Shown: positions 19,165 through 28,456 of the stretch, piece by piece
Position numbering within the stretch: position 1 is the first letter of the stretch
How the letters are laid out: every line of letters begins with the position of its first letter
Assembly: GCF_020885975.1 (NCBI RefSeq)
Contig: NZ_AP025183.1
Location: forward strand, 434,001-498,000
Reading direction: 5' to 3'
DNA: 64,000 nt
Source: Flavobacterium ammonificans
GTDB lineage: Bacteria; Bacteroidota; Bacteroidia; Flavobacteriales; Flavobacteriaceae
Notes under the pieces: model-generated
Database searches by the model: none
Seen by the model: only the letters and a program-made list of their open reading frames with translations
Told to the model about the DNA's origin: nothing
Translations under genes and position numbers: made by a program

Positions 19165-20109
19165 CTACATTTTTTCAGATTCACCCCAATTAGACAATTC
19201 CTCAGCCGACCATAATTCAGGAAAAAAGATTCTTCGTTGGTATTTTGGATGCATGTATTTTTTCCAATCGCTTCCACCCGTTGCCGCTCCATCGCCTATG
19301 CCGCTATTGTCAATGTATTTAATAGCTACATTTAAATGTTGCATTACCCAAGTGATGTTAACAGTATGGTCTAGATGGCGCATAGCATCAATCAAAGCTT
19401 TATTTTTTTGATCTTCTAAAGGAAGTTGTTGGAATTTTTGCCAAATATTAATAGTGTTGTATTCTTGCATATGACTCAAAAATACGGGCTTGTATTTTCG
19501 TTCAAATTCTTCTAAAAGGAATGACTTTTTCCCGGTAGTATAATCTTTTCCAGCTGCTTGCCAATACAAATGCTCAAATGCATATTCATACGAAGTCGAT
19601 CTGTCAATTGAAGCTCTAAATCGATAATCAATTAAGTTGATTAAATCCGTTGAGCAAAACTCAATGAGTCGGTATTGCGCACTTTGAAAACCACTTGCTG
19701 GAGTTAGTGTATTCCTAAACTTCATATATTGTTCCACTTCCATTCCGTTTTCCATAATTTGAAAGGAAGTAGTTAACATTTCAAAATAACGACTAATGCG
19801 CTGTAACCGTTCTGTAAAAAAAGCGGTGGTTATATTTTCTGAATAGGAAATTTGGCGCATCTCCCACAAAATCATCTTAAAAATCAATTCATTCACCTGA
19901 TGATACATGATAAAAACCATTTCGTCAGGGAGTGTGGTGCGTTGCGTTTGTAAACTCAACAATGCATCTGTTTGGATATAATCCCAATAGGTCATTGGCT
20001 TTGACCAAAGTAATCCTTCAAGATGCGTTTCGGTTTTTTGATGTAGTGCTTGGTACTTTGAATCAATAGCATCTAATACTGTTTCCGATTTATTTTTATC
20101 TAATGTCAT
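19165..20109 (-). CDS. kynA: Tryptophan 2,3-dioxygenase
   Basis: This heme enzyme opens the indole ring of tryptophan to N-formylkynurenine, the first step of the kynurenine pathway. The substrate-contacting FIMYHQVNELIFK segment, the heme-ligand region WVMQHLNVAI and the loop GAATGGSDWKKYM match the family. The 314 residues are slightly longer than typical bacterial enzymes. Its start overlaps the DUF3108 stop in an ATGA, so translation is probably coupled. No other kynurenine genes are in the window. Confidence 0.92.
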   Translation of the reverse strand: MTLDKNKSETVLDAIDSKYQALHQKTETHLEGLLWSKPMTYWDYIQTDALLSLQTQRTTLPDEMVFIMYHQVNELIFKMILWEMRQISYSENITTAFFTERLQRISRYFEMLTTSFQIMENGMEVEQYMKFRNTLTPASGFQSAQYRLIEFCSTDLINLIDYRFRASIDRSTSYEYAFEHLYWQAAGKDYTTGKKSFLLEEFERKYKPVFLSHMQEYNTINIWQKFQQLPLEDQKNKALIDAMRHLDHTVNITWVMQHLNVAIKYIDNSGIGDGAATGGSDWKKYMHPKYQRRIFFPELWSAEELSNWGESEKM

Positions 20110-20876
20110 GTTCGTTTTTTTAATGGGAATCGTAAGCCTTTGTAGGATTCTAAATCTGCTTTTATTGAACCTACAACTAAATTAGCTTGAATTCGCAAAG
20201 GAATTTTATTATCGTCATCTGAAATCCAAACTGTAACGCTTTCCTGTTCTTTGAAAACTCTACCTGAAAAAACATAGGGTTTAAAAATCATGGAAGCAAC
20301 GGTGCCAAATTTAGTTTTAATATTTTCTCGACCAATAAATTTTAACTTAAACTTTGTAGTTTCTTCATCAAAAAACATATCAATTGCAATGTATTCTCCT
20401 GGCTTTATGTCATCTATGGTAGCAAAATTTCGCAAATAATAAAACGCTGATAAAATATCTTGAGTGTTTTTTGGTATCGCAAAAGTTTTCTCTGTTTTGT
20501 GTTTGTAGTCTTTTACAATAATCTTATTTTGCTGAGGCGTAAAAAAACCTTCTTGATTTTTAGTGTAGCCGCCTTCATTAATTTTTCTTAAAAATTGATA
20601 GGGAACATAGGTCTTTTCATCAATATAACTTTCATACAAATCGTCTACTTTGAAAAAAAAACGAGAAATTCCAGTAGTTTGTCCTTTGCCAATAAGATGA
20701 AACACTTTTTCGTTATGAAGCACGGCTTCTTTAACTTCTAATGTTGCATAACCTGCATTTACAAAACCATAATGAATTCGGAATTTAAACCATTCACCAA
20801 CACCAAAGGCACTTTCTTTTGGATTGTCAAAACCAAATGTGGTCAATAGTAGTAAGCAAAGAATTGCTTTTCTCAT
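20106..20876 (-). CDS. DUF3108 periplasmic protein
   Basis: A short signal peptide precedes GVGEWFKFRIHYGFVNAGYATLEV, the typical opening of DUF3108. The 256 residues appear to be a beta-rich periplasmic domain. The function of the family is unknown. It is the first gene of an operon with tryptophan dioxygenase and an M23 peptidase, behind a clear minus-strand promoter. Confidence 0.85.
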   Translation of the reverse strand: MRKAILCLLLLTTFGFDNPKESAFGVGEWFKFRIHYGFVNAGYATLEVKEAVLHNEKVFHLIGKGQTTGISRFFFKVDDLYESYIDEKTYVPYQFLRKINEGGYTKNQEGFFTPQQNKIIVKDYKHKTEKTFAIPKNTQDILSAFYYLRNFATIDDIKPGEYIAIDMFFDEETTKFKLKFIGRENIKTKFGTVASMIFKPYVFSGRVFKEQESVTVWISDDDNKIPLRIQANLVVGSIKADLESYKGLRFPLKKRT

Positions 20877-20923
20877 AGTGAAGTTACAGGTTAATAATTA
20901 GCCTAAAAAATGATTATAAATAT

Positions 20924-20955
20924 CAAATGTATCAAAACAAAAAAACCCAGTCAAA
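20924..20955 (-). promoter_or_regulatory. Promoter of the DUF3108-kynA-M23 operon
   Basis: On the minus strand TTTG (20955-20952) and TACATTTG (20931-20924) are about 20 bases apart. The -33 box lies inside the 20938-20972 hairpin. Confidence 0.6.
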
Positions 20956-20972
20956 TATTGACTGAGTTTTTG
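20938..20972. terminator. Two-way hairpin upstream of the DUF3108 operon
   Basis: AAAAC-CAGTCAA pairs with TTGACTG-GTTTT and has T runs on both strands. The rest of the 20877-21266 gap holds a second hairpin at 21030-21050 (AAACC/GGTTT plus T run), a typical leader with a four-codon ORF (MKFI, ATG at 21003), and A/T-rich sequence. I see no real gene in it. Confidence 0.55.
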
Positions 20973-21266
20973 TGCTATTAACTAACCAAAAAACTATAAA
21001 TTATGAAATTTATATAAAAAACGCAAAGGAAACCACCCCTTCGGTTTTTTCTGATACAAATTTAAATTATGTCTACTATATTATTTTGGTTAAATTTTAT
21101 TTTAACAGAAGTTTTATCAATTTAAAGTTTGAAAACACTTATTTTTTTATTTTGTGAAAAAATAATTGCCTTTTTTAATGAATATAATAATTATAATCTG
21201 CTGTTTCGATGAAAATTATTCAAAAATTAACATGAAAAAGAGGCTTTTTTTGCGAAAAAACATCAT

Positions 21267-23597
21267 TTAAAACCAAAAACCGACACTAAACCATGTAAAT
21301 CCTCTCGAATTTTCAGGAGACCATGAATATTTTACTTCGATTGGACCAATTATGGTTTCTAATCCATAACCTACTGCATAGCCTGAATATTTAGGTAGCG
21401 AAATCCAATCTGTTGATTGAAATAAATTCTTTCCTAGATTGGCATAATTGGCAGAAAAATTAAAGTGGTTTTTTCTGTAAAATTCAACATCAATTGTACT
21501 AGCTAACTTAATATAGCTATTAGCAGCAATGCTTAAAAAATCATACCCATAAAAAGGTTTAAAATTATTGATGTTATTAAATCCATAACCTCCTAAAACA
21601 AAATTAAAGAATGAAATTCCTTCATTTCCTATTGGCAAACCTGCGTCCCCTTGAAATTTTACAGCTACTTTATTGCTCAATTTAACGGCTCTTTCAAAAT
21701 TGGCTTTTACAATAGAAAAAGGTTTAAAATTATTATTGTAGTCGGATGAAAATAGGTAAGATTGAAAATCGGCTGTTAAATACCAACCTCTGGTTGGGAA
21801 AATTTTCTTGTCAAAAGAGTCGAATTTCAAATGCCCAAAAGCACTCCAATAACTACTTTTATCTATATAAATATTGGATAAGGTTGGAGAATTAATGTGT
21901 AAATACTTTAACTCAACACCTGCTCCAACCAAAAAACTTTGCGCTAATCCTTTTTGTAAATACGCCTGCGTAGTTAAATCTAAAAAATCAACATTTATTG
22001 TATTATAACCATTAGGATTCAACAAGCGTTCTGTGATATTTGGTGAAATATTTTTGTTGAATTGGTTCAATTGCGAATTAAAGCCAAAGCTAAAATTGAA
22101 TCCATTGTCAATATAGTAATCCAAATTGTACCTAAAATTATCTCCTAAAACTAGGTCAATGGAGGCCAAATCATTCTTAAAAAAAGTGTTTTTATTGGTA
22201 ATATTTAGTAAAACCCCACTTTTAAACAAGTCGTCATAATGCAATCCTAATTTCAAATAGGTTTTCGTAGGGTTTTCAATTAAATTCAAGTGAAGACTTT
22301 CTCCTTTGTCATCTTTTTCAAAAGAGTAACTGATTGCATTGAAATTCTCCGACGCATGTATCGTGTTGATTCCTGATTGCAAAACTGAATAATCAAACCG
22401 CTGACCTGGTTTAAATTTTAATTTACCTAATATGTAATCATCTGTAAAACGACTCAAAGGATTACTCTTTACATGAATAAGATCCAATCGCTCTTGCTCA
22501 ATTTTTAATTTGGGCTTTTTATACGTTGAATTTGGGTCTGCCAAAGCCTTTATTTTTTCATAAACAGAAAAAGCGGCCTCTTCTCCTCTTCTAATAATTT
22601 CTTTCCCCTTATCAAATGAAATGACTCCAAAATTCTTAATGTCAGGATTTACATATACATCCGTATCTAGAATTTTGCTTTTCATTTTCTCTATCGAATG
22701 CAAATTAGTAATTTGAACTAAAATTTTTGTAGCGTTTTTTAACTGCGATTTGTCCCATAAATCATCTTGGACATCGACTCCAATAACAATATCTGCTCCA
22801 AGATTTCTTACTTCTTCAATAGGATAATTATTTACGACACCGCCATCAACCAATAACTCTCCATTAATTTCTACCGGCGAGAAAAGGGAAGGAAATGCGG
22901 CACTTGCCAACATAGCGTGAGGGAGATTTCCTTTGTTAAGCAGCACTTGCTTACCTGTTTCAATATTAGTAGCGATACATATAAAGGGCGTGGGTAAATT
23001 ATTAAAATCTTTAATATGTCTTACGTTACGAGTAATCCTGCTCAATAAATTATAGTTGTATAATCCCTTGGACAAGGCTGTAGGAATTCCAACTTTAAAT
23101 TGATTAAACGGCAACACTATTGCATATAAATCGTCGTTTCTTTTTTCGTAAAAACTCTTGGATGATCTGGGTATGTAATCGTTTAATAACTCATCGAAAT
23201 TAGTGGATTGAAAAATAGAGTCGATTTGGGTAGCATTGTAACCAGAAGCATACAAGCCCCCAATTACGGCACCCATACTGGTTCCGCCAATATAATCAAT
23301 TTTGACTCCCGCCTCCTCAATTACTTTTAGAACGCCAATATGAGCAAATCCTTTGGCACCACCCCCGCTCAGTACTAATCCTATTTTTGGTCGTTTTTGC
23401 TCTTGTGCAAAGCTGTTTTGAAAACTACAGACGAATACTACCGCAACTACTAAGCCCCAGATGGAAGAGGAAAGCCCCGAATGAACAAAGCCTATTTTTT
23501 CTTGAAAAAAAAGAGCGACAAAAGAAGCTCCTTTTTTTTCCTTAGAAAAAAAGGGTTTTGAAAGAGGACTTGGAACGGACAGCTGGGATAGGCTCAT
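21267..23597 (-). CDS. Patatin-like phospholipase fused to an outer-membrane barrel
   Basis: After a signal-like stretch ending FQNSFAQ, the patatin domain shows the oxyanion motif SGGGAKG, the nucleophile motif GTSMG and the catalytic Asp in VDGGVV. A POTRA-like segment and a C-terminal Omp85-type beta-barrel ending in FSVGFWF follow. The order matches PlpD-type (type Vd) proteins, in which the barrel exports the lipase. About 45 residues precede the hydrophobic signal core, which is odd. The only ATG is at 23597, five bases after uvrC, so the two genes form an operon. Confidence 0.88.
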   Translation of the reverse strand: MSLSQLSVPSPLSKPFFSKEKKGASFVALFFQEKIGFVHSGLSSSIWGLVVAVVFVCSFQNSFAQEQKRPKIGLVLSGGGAKGFAHIGVLKVIEEAGVKIDYIGGTSMGAVIGGLYASGYNATQIDSIFQSTNFDELLNDYIPRSSKSFYEKRNDDLYAIVLPFNQFKVGIPTALSKGLYNYNLLSRITRNVRHIKDFNNLPTPFICIATNIETGKQVLLNKGNLPHAMLASAAFPSLFSPVEINGELLVDGGVVNNYPIEEVRNLGADIVIGVDVQDDLWDKSQLKNATKILVQITNLHSIEKMKSKILDTDVYVNPDIKNFGVISFDKGKEIIRRGEEAAFSVYEKIKALADPNSTYKKPKLKIEQERLDLIHVKSNPLSRFTDDYILGKLKFKPGQRFDYSVLQSGINTIHASENFNAISYSFEKDDKGESLHLNLIENPTKTYLKLGLHYDDLFKSGVLLNITNKNTFFKNDLASIDLVLGDNFRYNLDYYIDNGFNFSFGFNSQLNQFNKNISPNITERLLNPNGYNTINVDFLDLTTQAYLQKGLAQSFLVGAGVELKYLHINSPTLSNIYIDKSSYWSAFGHLKFDSFDKKIFPTRGWYLTADFQSYLFSSDYNNNFKPFSIVKANFERAVKLSNKVAVKFQGDAGLPIGNEGISFFNFVLGGYGFNNINNFKPFYGYDFLSIAANSYIKLASTIDVEFYRKNHFNFSANYANLGKNLFQSTDWISLPKYSGYAVGYGLETIIGPIEVKYSWSPENSRGFTWFSVGFWF

Positions 23598-23602
23598 AAA
23601 AA

Positions 23603-25396
23603 TTATTTGGTAGTGTAAAAGTCGGTAATTTTTTTGGCTTTTGATAATCCAACCACCTCAGAAATTTCTTTTTCGGTGGCTAATTTCAGTCTTTTAACAC
23701 TTTTAAAGTGCTGAATTAGTGTCGTCATGGTCTTTTCGCCAATACCCGGAATGGATTCCATAGACGAATTGAGGGCTGCTTTGCTACGTTTGTCACGGTG
23801 ATGGGTTATCCCAAAACGGTGCGCTTCGTTGCGCAATTGCTGAATGACTTTGAGCGTTTCTGACTTTTTATCGAGGTAAAGCGGAATAGAATCGCCGGGA
23901 TAAAACAACTCTTCCAAGCGTTTTGCAATTCCAATAATAGTTATTTTTCCTCGCAAACCTAAGTCGTCAATACTTTTCAAAGCCGAAGACAATTGCCCTT
24001 TTCCACCATCAATAATAATTAGCTGTGGCAAAGGTTGGTTTTCGTCCAAAAGGCGCTTATACCTTCTGTAGACCACCTCTTCCATAGAAGCAAAGTCATT
24101 CGGTCCTTCGACTGTTTTAATGTTGAAATGGCGGTAGTCTTTCTTGCTTGGTTTGCCGTCTTTGAAAACCACACAAGCCGAAACAGGATTCGTTCCCTGA
24201 ATATTGGAGTTATCAAAACATTCAATGTGGCGTGGCTCTACAGGCAGACGCAAATCTTTTTGCATCTGTGCCATAATTCGGTTCACGTGGCGGTCGGGAT
24301 CAACAATTTGCAATTGTTTCAACTGCTCAATTCGGTAGAACTTGGCGTTACGAATAGATAAATCTAATATTTGTTTTTTGTCGCCCAATTGAGGAACGGT
24401 AATTTTAATATTTTCTCCCAAATCAACTTCAAAAGGAACAATGACTTCTTTGGACAACAACTGGAAACGCTCTCGCAATTCGACAATGGCTAATTCCAAC
24501 AATTCTTCGTCGGTTTCTTCCAATTTCTTTTTGATTTCCATCGTGTGGGAACGAATTATTGAACCGTGAGAAATTTGCAAAAAGTTGACATAGGCAGCAC
24601 TTTCGTCAGAAACAATCGAAAACACATCAATATTGGTAATTTTCGGATTGATAATCGTAGAACGCGATTGGTAATTTTCGAGAATTTCTATTTTTTCTTT
24701 AATTTTTTGGGCTTCTTCAAAACGCATTTCTTGAGCTAGTTCAACCATCAAGCGTTTGAAGTCTTTCATGCTTTCTTTGAAATTACCTTTGAGAATTTCG
24801 CGAATCGCATCGACTTGTTTCTGGTATTCGGCAATCGTTTCGTAGCCTTCACAAGGTCCTTTACAATTACCAATATGGTATTCCAAACAGACTTTGAACT
24901 TGCCGCTTTCAATATTATTGGCACTCAAATCGTAATTACAAGTGCGCAACGGATACAATTCTTTAATCAAATCCAAAATGGTATGTACGGTCTTGAAACT
25001 AGTATAAGGTCCAAAATATTCCGAACCGTCTTTGACCATTCGCCGAGTGGAAAAAATACGAGAAAAAGGTTCTTTTTTAATGCACAACCAAGGGTAACTT
25101 TTGTCATCTCGCAACAAGACATTGTATCGCGGTTGCAAGGTTTTAATTAAATTATTTTCCAGCAAAAGTGCATCGGTTTCGGTAGGAACAACGATGTGTT
25201 TTATGGTTACAATTTTCTTGACTAAAACGTTGGTTTTTGCCGTGTCGTGAATTTTATTAAAATAAGACGAAACCCTTTTTTTTAGATTTTTGGCTTTGCC
25301 CACATACAAAATTTTTCCGTCCTTATCGTAGTATTGGTAGACACCCGGATTGTCCGGTAGGGTTTGTATTTGTAAAGCAATGCTTGGTGGCGTCAT
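23603..25396 (-). CDS. uvrC: UvrABC excinuclease subunit C
   Basis: It makes both incisions in nucleotide excision repair. The GIY-YIG domain (DNPGVYQYYDKDGKILYVGK), a UVR motif (about 200-235), the RNase-H-like C-terminal nuclease (ECFDNSNIQGTNPVS and IIDGGKGQLSSAL) and terminal helix-hairpin-helix repeats are in the usual order. I chose the ATG at 25396 (MTPPSIALQIQTLPDNPGVY), because the longer frame to 25450 adds 18 unrelated residues. Confidence 0.95.
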   Translation of the reverse strand: MTPPSIALQIQTLPDNPGVYQYYDKDGKILYVGKAKNLKKRVSSYFNKIHDTAKTNVLVKKIVTIKHIVVPTETDALLLENNLIKTLQPRYNVLLRDDKSYPWLCIKKEPFSRIFSTRRMVKDGSEYFGPYTSFKTVHTILDLIKELYPLRTCNYDLSANNIESGKFKVCLEYHIGNCKGPCEGYETIAEYQKQVDAIREILKGNFKESMKDFKRLMVELAQEMRFEEAQKIKEKIEILENYQSRSTIINPKITNIDVFSIVSDESAAYVNFLQISHGSIIRSHTMEIKKKLEETDEELLELAIVELRERFQLLSKEVIVPFEVDLGENIKITVPQLGDKKQILDLSIRNAKFYRIEQLKQLQIVDPDRHVNRIMAQMQKDLRLPVEPRHIECFDNSNIQGTNPVSACVVFKDGKPSKKDYRHFNIKTVEGPNDFASMEEVVYRRYKRLLDENQPLPQLIIIDGGKGQLSSALKSIDDLGLRGKITIIGIAKRLEELFYPGDSIPLYLDKKSETLKVIQQLRNEAHRFGITHHRDKRSKAALNSSMESIPGIGEKTMTTLIQHFKSVKRLKLATEKEISEVVGLSKAKKITDFYTTK

Positions 25397-25508
25397 TTTG
25401 TATTGGCTCGAATTGTTTTCAAATTTACAAATAACATCTTTGCAAATCAAAATCAGTTGTTTTCTTTTGCAGCGTAATAATTAATAGTACTTTTAATCTT
25501 TAAAATAA

Positions 25509-25649
25509 ACCACATAGAAGCATAGCCCGTTTTTGTAAGAAAAGAAAATGATAGAAATAATTTTATTTTCCTCATAGTTACTTTGTGAAAAGTGAAACGT
25601 CTATCTTGTTCTTTAAAAACAATTAATTCTATGTCTCTATGTGGTGAAA
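25509..25649. repeat. Dispersed palindromic element, copy 2
   Basis: The inverted ends ACCACATAGAAGCATAG and CTATGTCTCTATGTGGTG enclose an inner CATAGTTACTTTGTGAAAAG and ACGTCTAT, the same order as in copy 1 at 9804-9948. It lies between the diverging uvrC and cyclo-ligase genes and ends 10 bases before the cyclo-ligase start. Confidence 0.7.
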
Positions 25650-25658
25650 AAATAGATA

Positions 25659-26222
25659 ATGAATAAAACCAAATTACGCACCCAATACAAAGCGCTTCGC
25701 AAAAATCTTTCAGAAGTAGAAATCGAAGAAATGAGTTTGGCTATTGCCAATGGCGTATTGGCACTTGACATTTGGGATACAACCTATTTCCATGTTTTTT
25801 TACCCATTGAAGAACAAAAAGAAGTCAACACCGAATTCTTACTCCACTTGCTTTCTGGAAAAGACAAAGAAATTGTGATTTCAAAATCCGATTTTACAAC
25901 TCGAAAAATGACCCATTTTCTATTAACGGACAATACCAAAATAAAGAAAAACGAATATAATATCCCAGAACCTGTAGACGGAATTGAAGTACCATCATCT
26001 AAAATTCAAGTCGTTTTTTTGCCACTGTTAGCTTTCGACACTAAAGGAAATCGGGTGGGCTACGGAAAAGGTTTTTACGATCAATTTTTAGCAGAATGCC
26101 TACCCGAAACTATCAAAATTGGACTTTCCTTTTTTGAAGCCGAGAACGCCATAACTGACGTTTTTGAAAAAGACATTCGTTTGGATTTTTGTATCACTCC
26201 AAAGAATTGCTACCGCTTTTAA
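25659..26222 (+). CDS. 5-formyltetrahydrofolate cyclo-ligase
   Basis: It converts 5-formyl-THF to 5,10-methenyl-THF using ATP and returns folate to the active pool. The C-terminal signature NRVGYGKGFYDQFLAE and the early Arg/Lys-rich helix (KLRTQYKALRKNL) fit the family. The 187 residues are normal. A dispersed palindromic element occupies the region just upstream. Confidence 0.92.
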   Translation: MNKTKLRTQYKALRKNLSEVEIEEMSLAIANGVLALDIWDTTYFHVFLPIEEQKEVNTEFLLHLLSGKDKEIVISKSDFTTRKMTHFLLTDNTKIKKNEYNIPEPVDGIEVPSSKIQVVFLPLLAFDTKGNRVGYGKGFYDQFLAECLPETIKIGLSFFEAENAITDVFEKDIRLDFCITPKNCYRF

Positions 26223-26283
26223 TTTCACCCGAAAAATTCGCTTTTTTTTACTTTCTTTACCACTTCAATTATTTGACATTTAT

Positions 26284-28275
26284 ATGAGATTCAACAAGAA
26301 GAAAATAGCAATTACTCTAGGAGTTCTTTTAGTTTTATTCGCTTCCAGTTTAGCTACATTTTATTATTTCAGAGACGAAATTTTAAAAATTACTTTAGAA
26401 AAAGTTGCCGTGAAAATGGAACGAGATTTCGATAGTAAGTTTACTATAAAAACAGCCACTTTTGACGGAATTTCAGCTGTGAATCTAACCGATGTGGTTT
26501 TAGCTCCCAAAAATGCCGACACTTTATTCCGAATCCAAAAAATGAAAACTAGCATAAGTTTTTGGCATTTGCTTATTGGCGATGTGCAATTAGGTACTTT
26601 GGAAATCCAAAATGGTTTGGTTCAATTAATAAAAAAAGGCAATGTTCGCAACTTTGATGCTTTTTTGAAAAAGAACAAAACTCAAGAAGTTAGCACTGAA
26701 AAAAGAGATTATGCCGCTTTAGCTAAACGAATCATTTTTCGCTTGTTGAATTTGGTTCCTTCGGATATGGATATCAAAAATCTGGTTTTCAAATTAGACG
26801 ACAACGGGAAAAAAGCCACTATTGACATCAAGAAATTAGTTTTGGATGGTGGCGATTTGGAAAGTGTCATTTATGTAAAGACCAACACTTTTGCACAACG
26901 TTGGCGCATTGCCGGAGAAGCTGATCCAAGAGACCGCACAGCCGATATTCAATTTTTCAATATGGATGGCGGACCAATAAAAGCGCCTTATTTTGATGAG
27001 CGTTTTAATCTAATTTCTAGTTTTGATTCTATTCGTTTAAACGTTGAAAATATAGAAAGTGATGGGGATGAATTCCATATTGATGGATACTCTTCGATTG
27101 CCAATTTAAAAGTCAATCATCCTAAAATTGCAAGCAAAGATGTAATTATTCGCAATGCCCGATTTGATTATCGTTTGCTGCTTGGCGAAGATTTTATTTC
27201 GGTGGATAGTAGTTCATCTGTTCAATTGAACAAAATAAAAATTCAACCTTATTTGGCCTACGAAACAGAAGAAGATACTATTTATAAAATGAACATTCGC
27301 ATCGCGAAAATGCCTGCACAAGATTTTATTAGTTCACTTCCTGATGGTTTATTTACTAATGTACAAGGCATGCTGGCCAGTGGAAATTTTGATTATAAAC
27401 TGGACTTTATGTTCAATAAAAACAAACCTGAAACTATTGTTTTTGATAGTAAATTGAATAAAGAAAATTTACGTATTTACCGTTTTGGTCAAGCCAATTT
27501 AAGTAAAATGAATGGCGAATTTGAGTACCGTGCCATTATTAAAAATGTACGTCAGCGACCTGTTTTTGTCGGGACTTCAAATCCTGATTACACACCTCTG
27601 AATCAAATTTCTCCGTACTTAAAAAAATGCGTTTTAACCACCGAAGACCCTTCTTTCTTTAGACACCGCGGATTTATAACGGAGGCATTCAAACAATCGA
27701 TTATCAAAAATATTAAGACGCGGAAATTCTCTCGAGGAGGCAGTACGATTAGTATGCAGTTGATCAAAAATGTGTTCTTGACTCGTGAGAAAACATTATC
27801 TCGAAAATTGGAGGAAATCCTGTTGGTTTACATTTTGGAAAATAACCGAATTGTAAGCAAAGAGCGAATGCTTGAAGTCTATTTCAATATTATTGAATGG
27901 GGTCCAGACGTATACGGAATTGGCGAGGCGAGTCGCTTTTATTTCCAAAAAAATCCTGCTGATTTAACCTTTAACGAATGTTTGTACTTGGCTACTATTA
28001 TTCCTAGTCCAAAGAAATTCATGTATCAGTTTGACGATCAAGGAAATCTGAAAGGGTTTGCTTTGAAAAACCAACGGTATTTGAGTAATTTGATGTTGCG
28101 CCGCGGTATTTTAACTAGTAGTGATAGTATCAACCCTTATAGCGTTTCGCTTTCCGGAAATGCGCGTTCGTTTTTAACGATTCGCAAAGCGCAAGATACC
28201 ACTGGTATCGCTATCGATTCTATTCCTCCAAAAGAAGACTTTGATTTTGAGTTTTTGAAAACGGATGAGGAATAA
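26284..28275 (+). CDS. GT51 peptidoglycan transglycosylase without transpeptidase domain, long N-terminal region
   Basis: I chose the ATG at 26284, which opens with a basic segment and one membrane helix (KKKIAITLGVLLVLFAS). Residues of roughly 35-430 form a long beta-rich region resembling AsmA-like envelope proteins. The GT51 glycosyltransferase domain follows, with catalytic Glu454 in TTEDPSFFRHRGF, then RGGSTISMQLIKNVFL and GPDVYGIGEASRFYF. No penicillin-binding transpeptidase follows, so the protein should only polymerise glycan chains. The fusion of a long envelope-type region to a bare GT51 domain is unlike MtgA. Confidence 0.85.
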   Translation: MRFNKKKIAITLGVLLVLFASSLATFYYFRDEILKITLEKVAVKMERDFDSKFTIKTATFDGISAVNLTDVVLAPKNADTLFRIQKMKTSISFWHLLIGDVQLGTLEIQNGLVQLIKKGNVRNFDAFLKKNKTQEVSTEKRDYAALAKRIIFRLLNLVPSDMDIKNLVFKLDDNGKKATIDIKKLVLDGGDLESVIYVKTNTFAQRWRIAGEADPRDRTADIQFFNMDGGPIKAPYFDERFNLISSFDSIRLNVENIESDGDEFHIDGYSSIANLKVNHPKIASKDVIIRNARFDYRLLLGEDFISVDSSSSVQLNKIKIQPYLAYETEEDTIYKMNIRIAKMPAQDFISSLPDGLFTNVQGMLASGNFDYKLDFMFNKNKPETIVFDSKLNKENLRIYRFGQANLSKMNGEFEYRAIIKNVRQRPVFVGTSNPDYTPLNQISPYLKKCVLTTEDPSFFRHRGFITEAFKQSIIKNIKTRKFSRGGSTISMQLIKNVFLTREKTLSRKLEEILLVYILENNRIVSKERMLEVYFNIIEWGPDVYGIGEASRFYFQKNPADLTFNECLYLATIIPSPKKFMYQFDDQGNLKGFALKNQRYLSNLMLRRGILTSSDSINPYSVSLSGNARSFLTIRKAQDTTGIAIDSIPPKEDFDFEFLKTDEE

Positions 28276-28351
28276 GTAAATATACGATTTACGAATTTTC
28301 AATGTAACAATTGATTGATTTTAAAATGTAACAATTTTAAATTATTTGAAA

Positions 28352-28412
28352 AAATTAAGCCGCAGATTCGCAGATTGTATTAAAAAAATCTGTGAATTTG
28401 CGGTGTAAATTT
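28352..28412. repeat. Imperfect palindromic repeat (CCGCAGATT type)
   Basis: AGCCGCAGATTCGCAGATT is mirrored by AATCTGTGAATTTGCGG around a short A-rich centre. A partial copy (AATCTGCGGTAAAT) lies near 30570. It sits between converging genes and is presumably a REP-like element. Confidence 0.55.
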
Positions 28413-28451
28413 AATAAAGCTTCCAGCCTTTGCAAGGCTAGAAACTTTATT
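28413..28451 (-). terminator. Long hairpin downstream of the aldo/keto reductase
   Basis: An 18-base stem with two mismatches (AATAAAG-TTC-AGCCTT and its mirror) ends six bases from the reductase stop. Its core GCTTCCAGCCTT is shared with the perfect hairpin at 48459-48491, so it is a dispersed repeat that may serve as a terminator. Confidence 0.55.
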
Positions 28452-28456
28452 TTTTA

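Noticed and set aside
24035..24361. 108-codon plus-strand ORF
   Set aside because: It is antisense to the conserved uvrC nuclease domain and has no family-like sequence or promoter.
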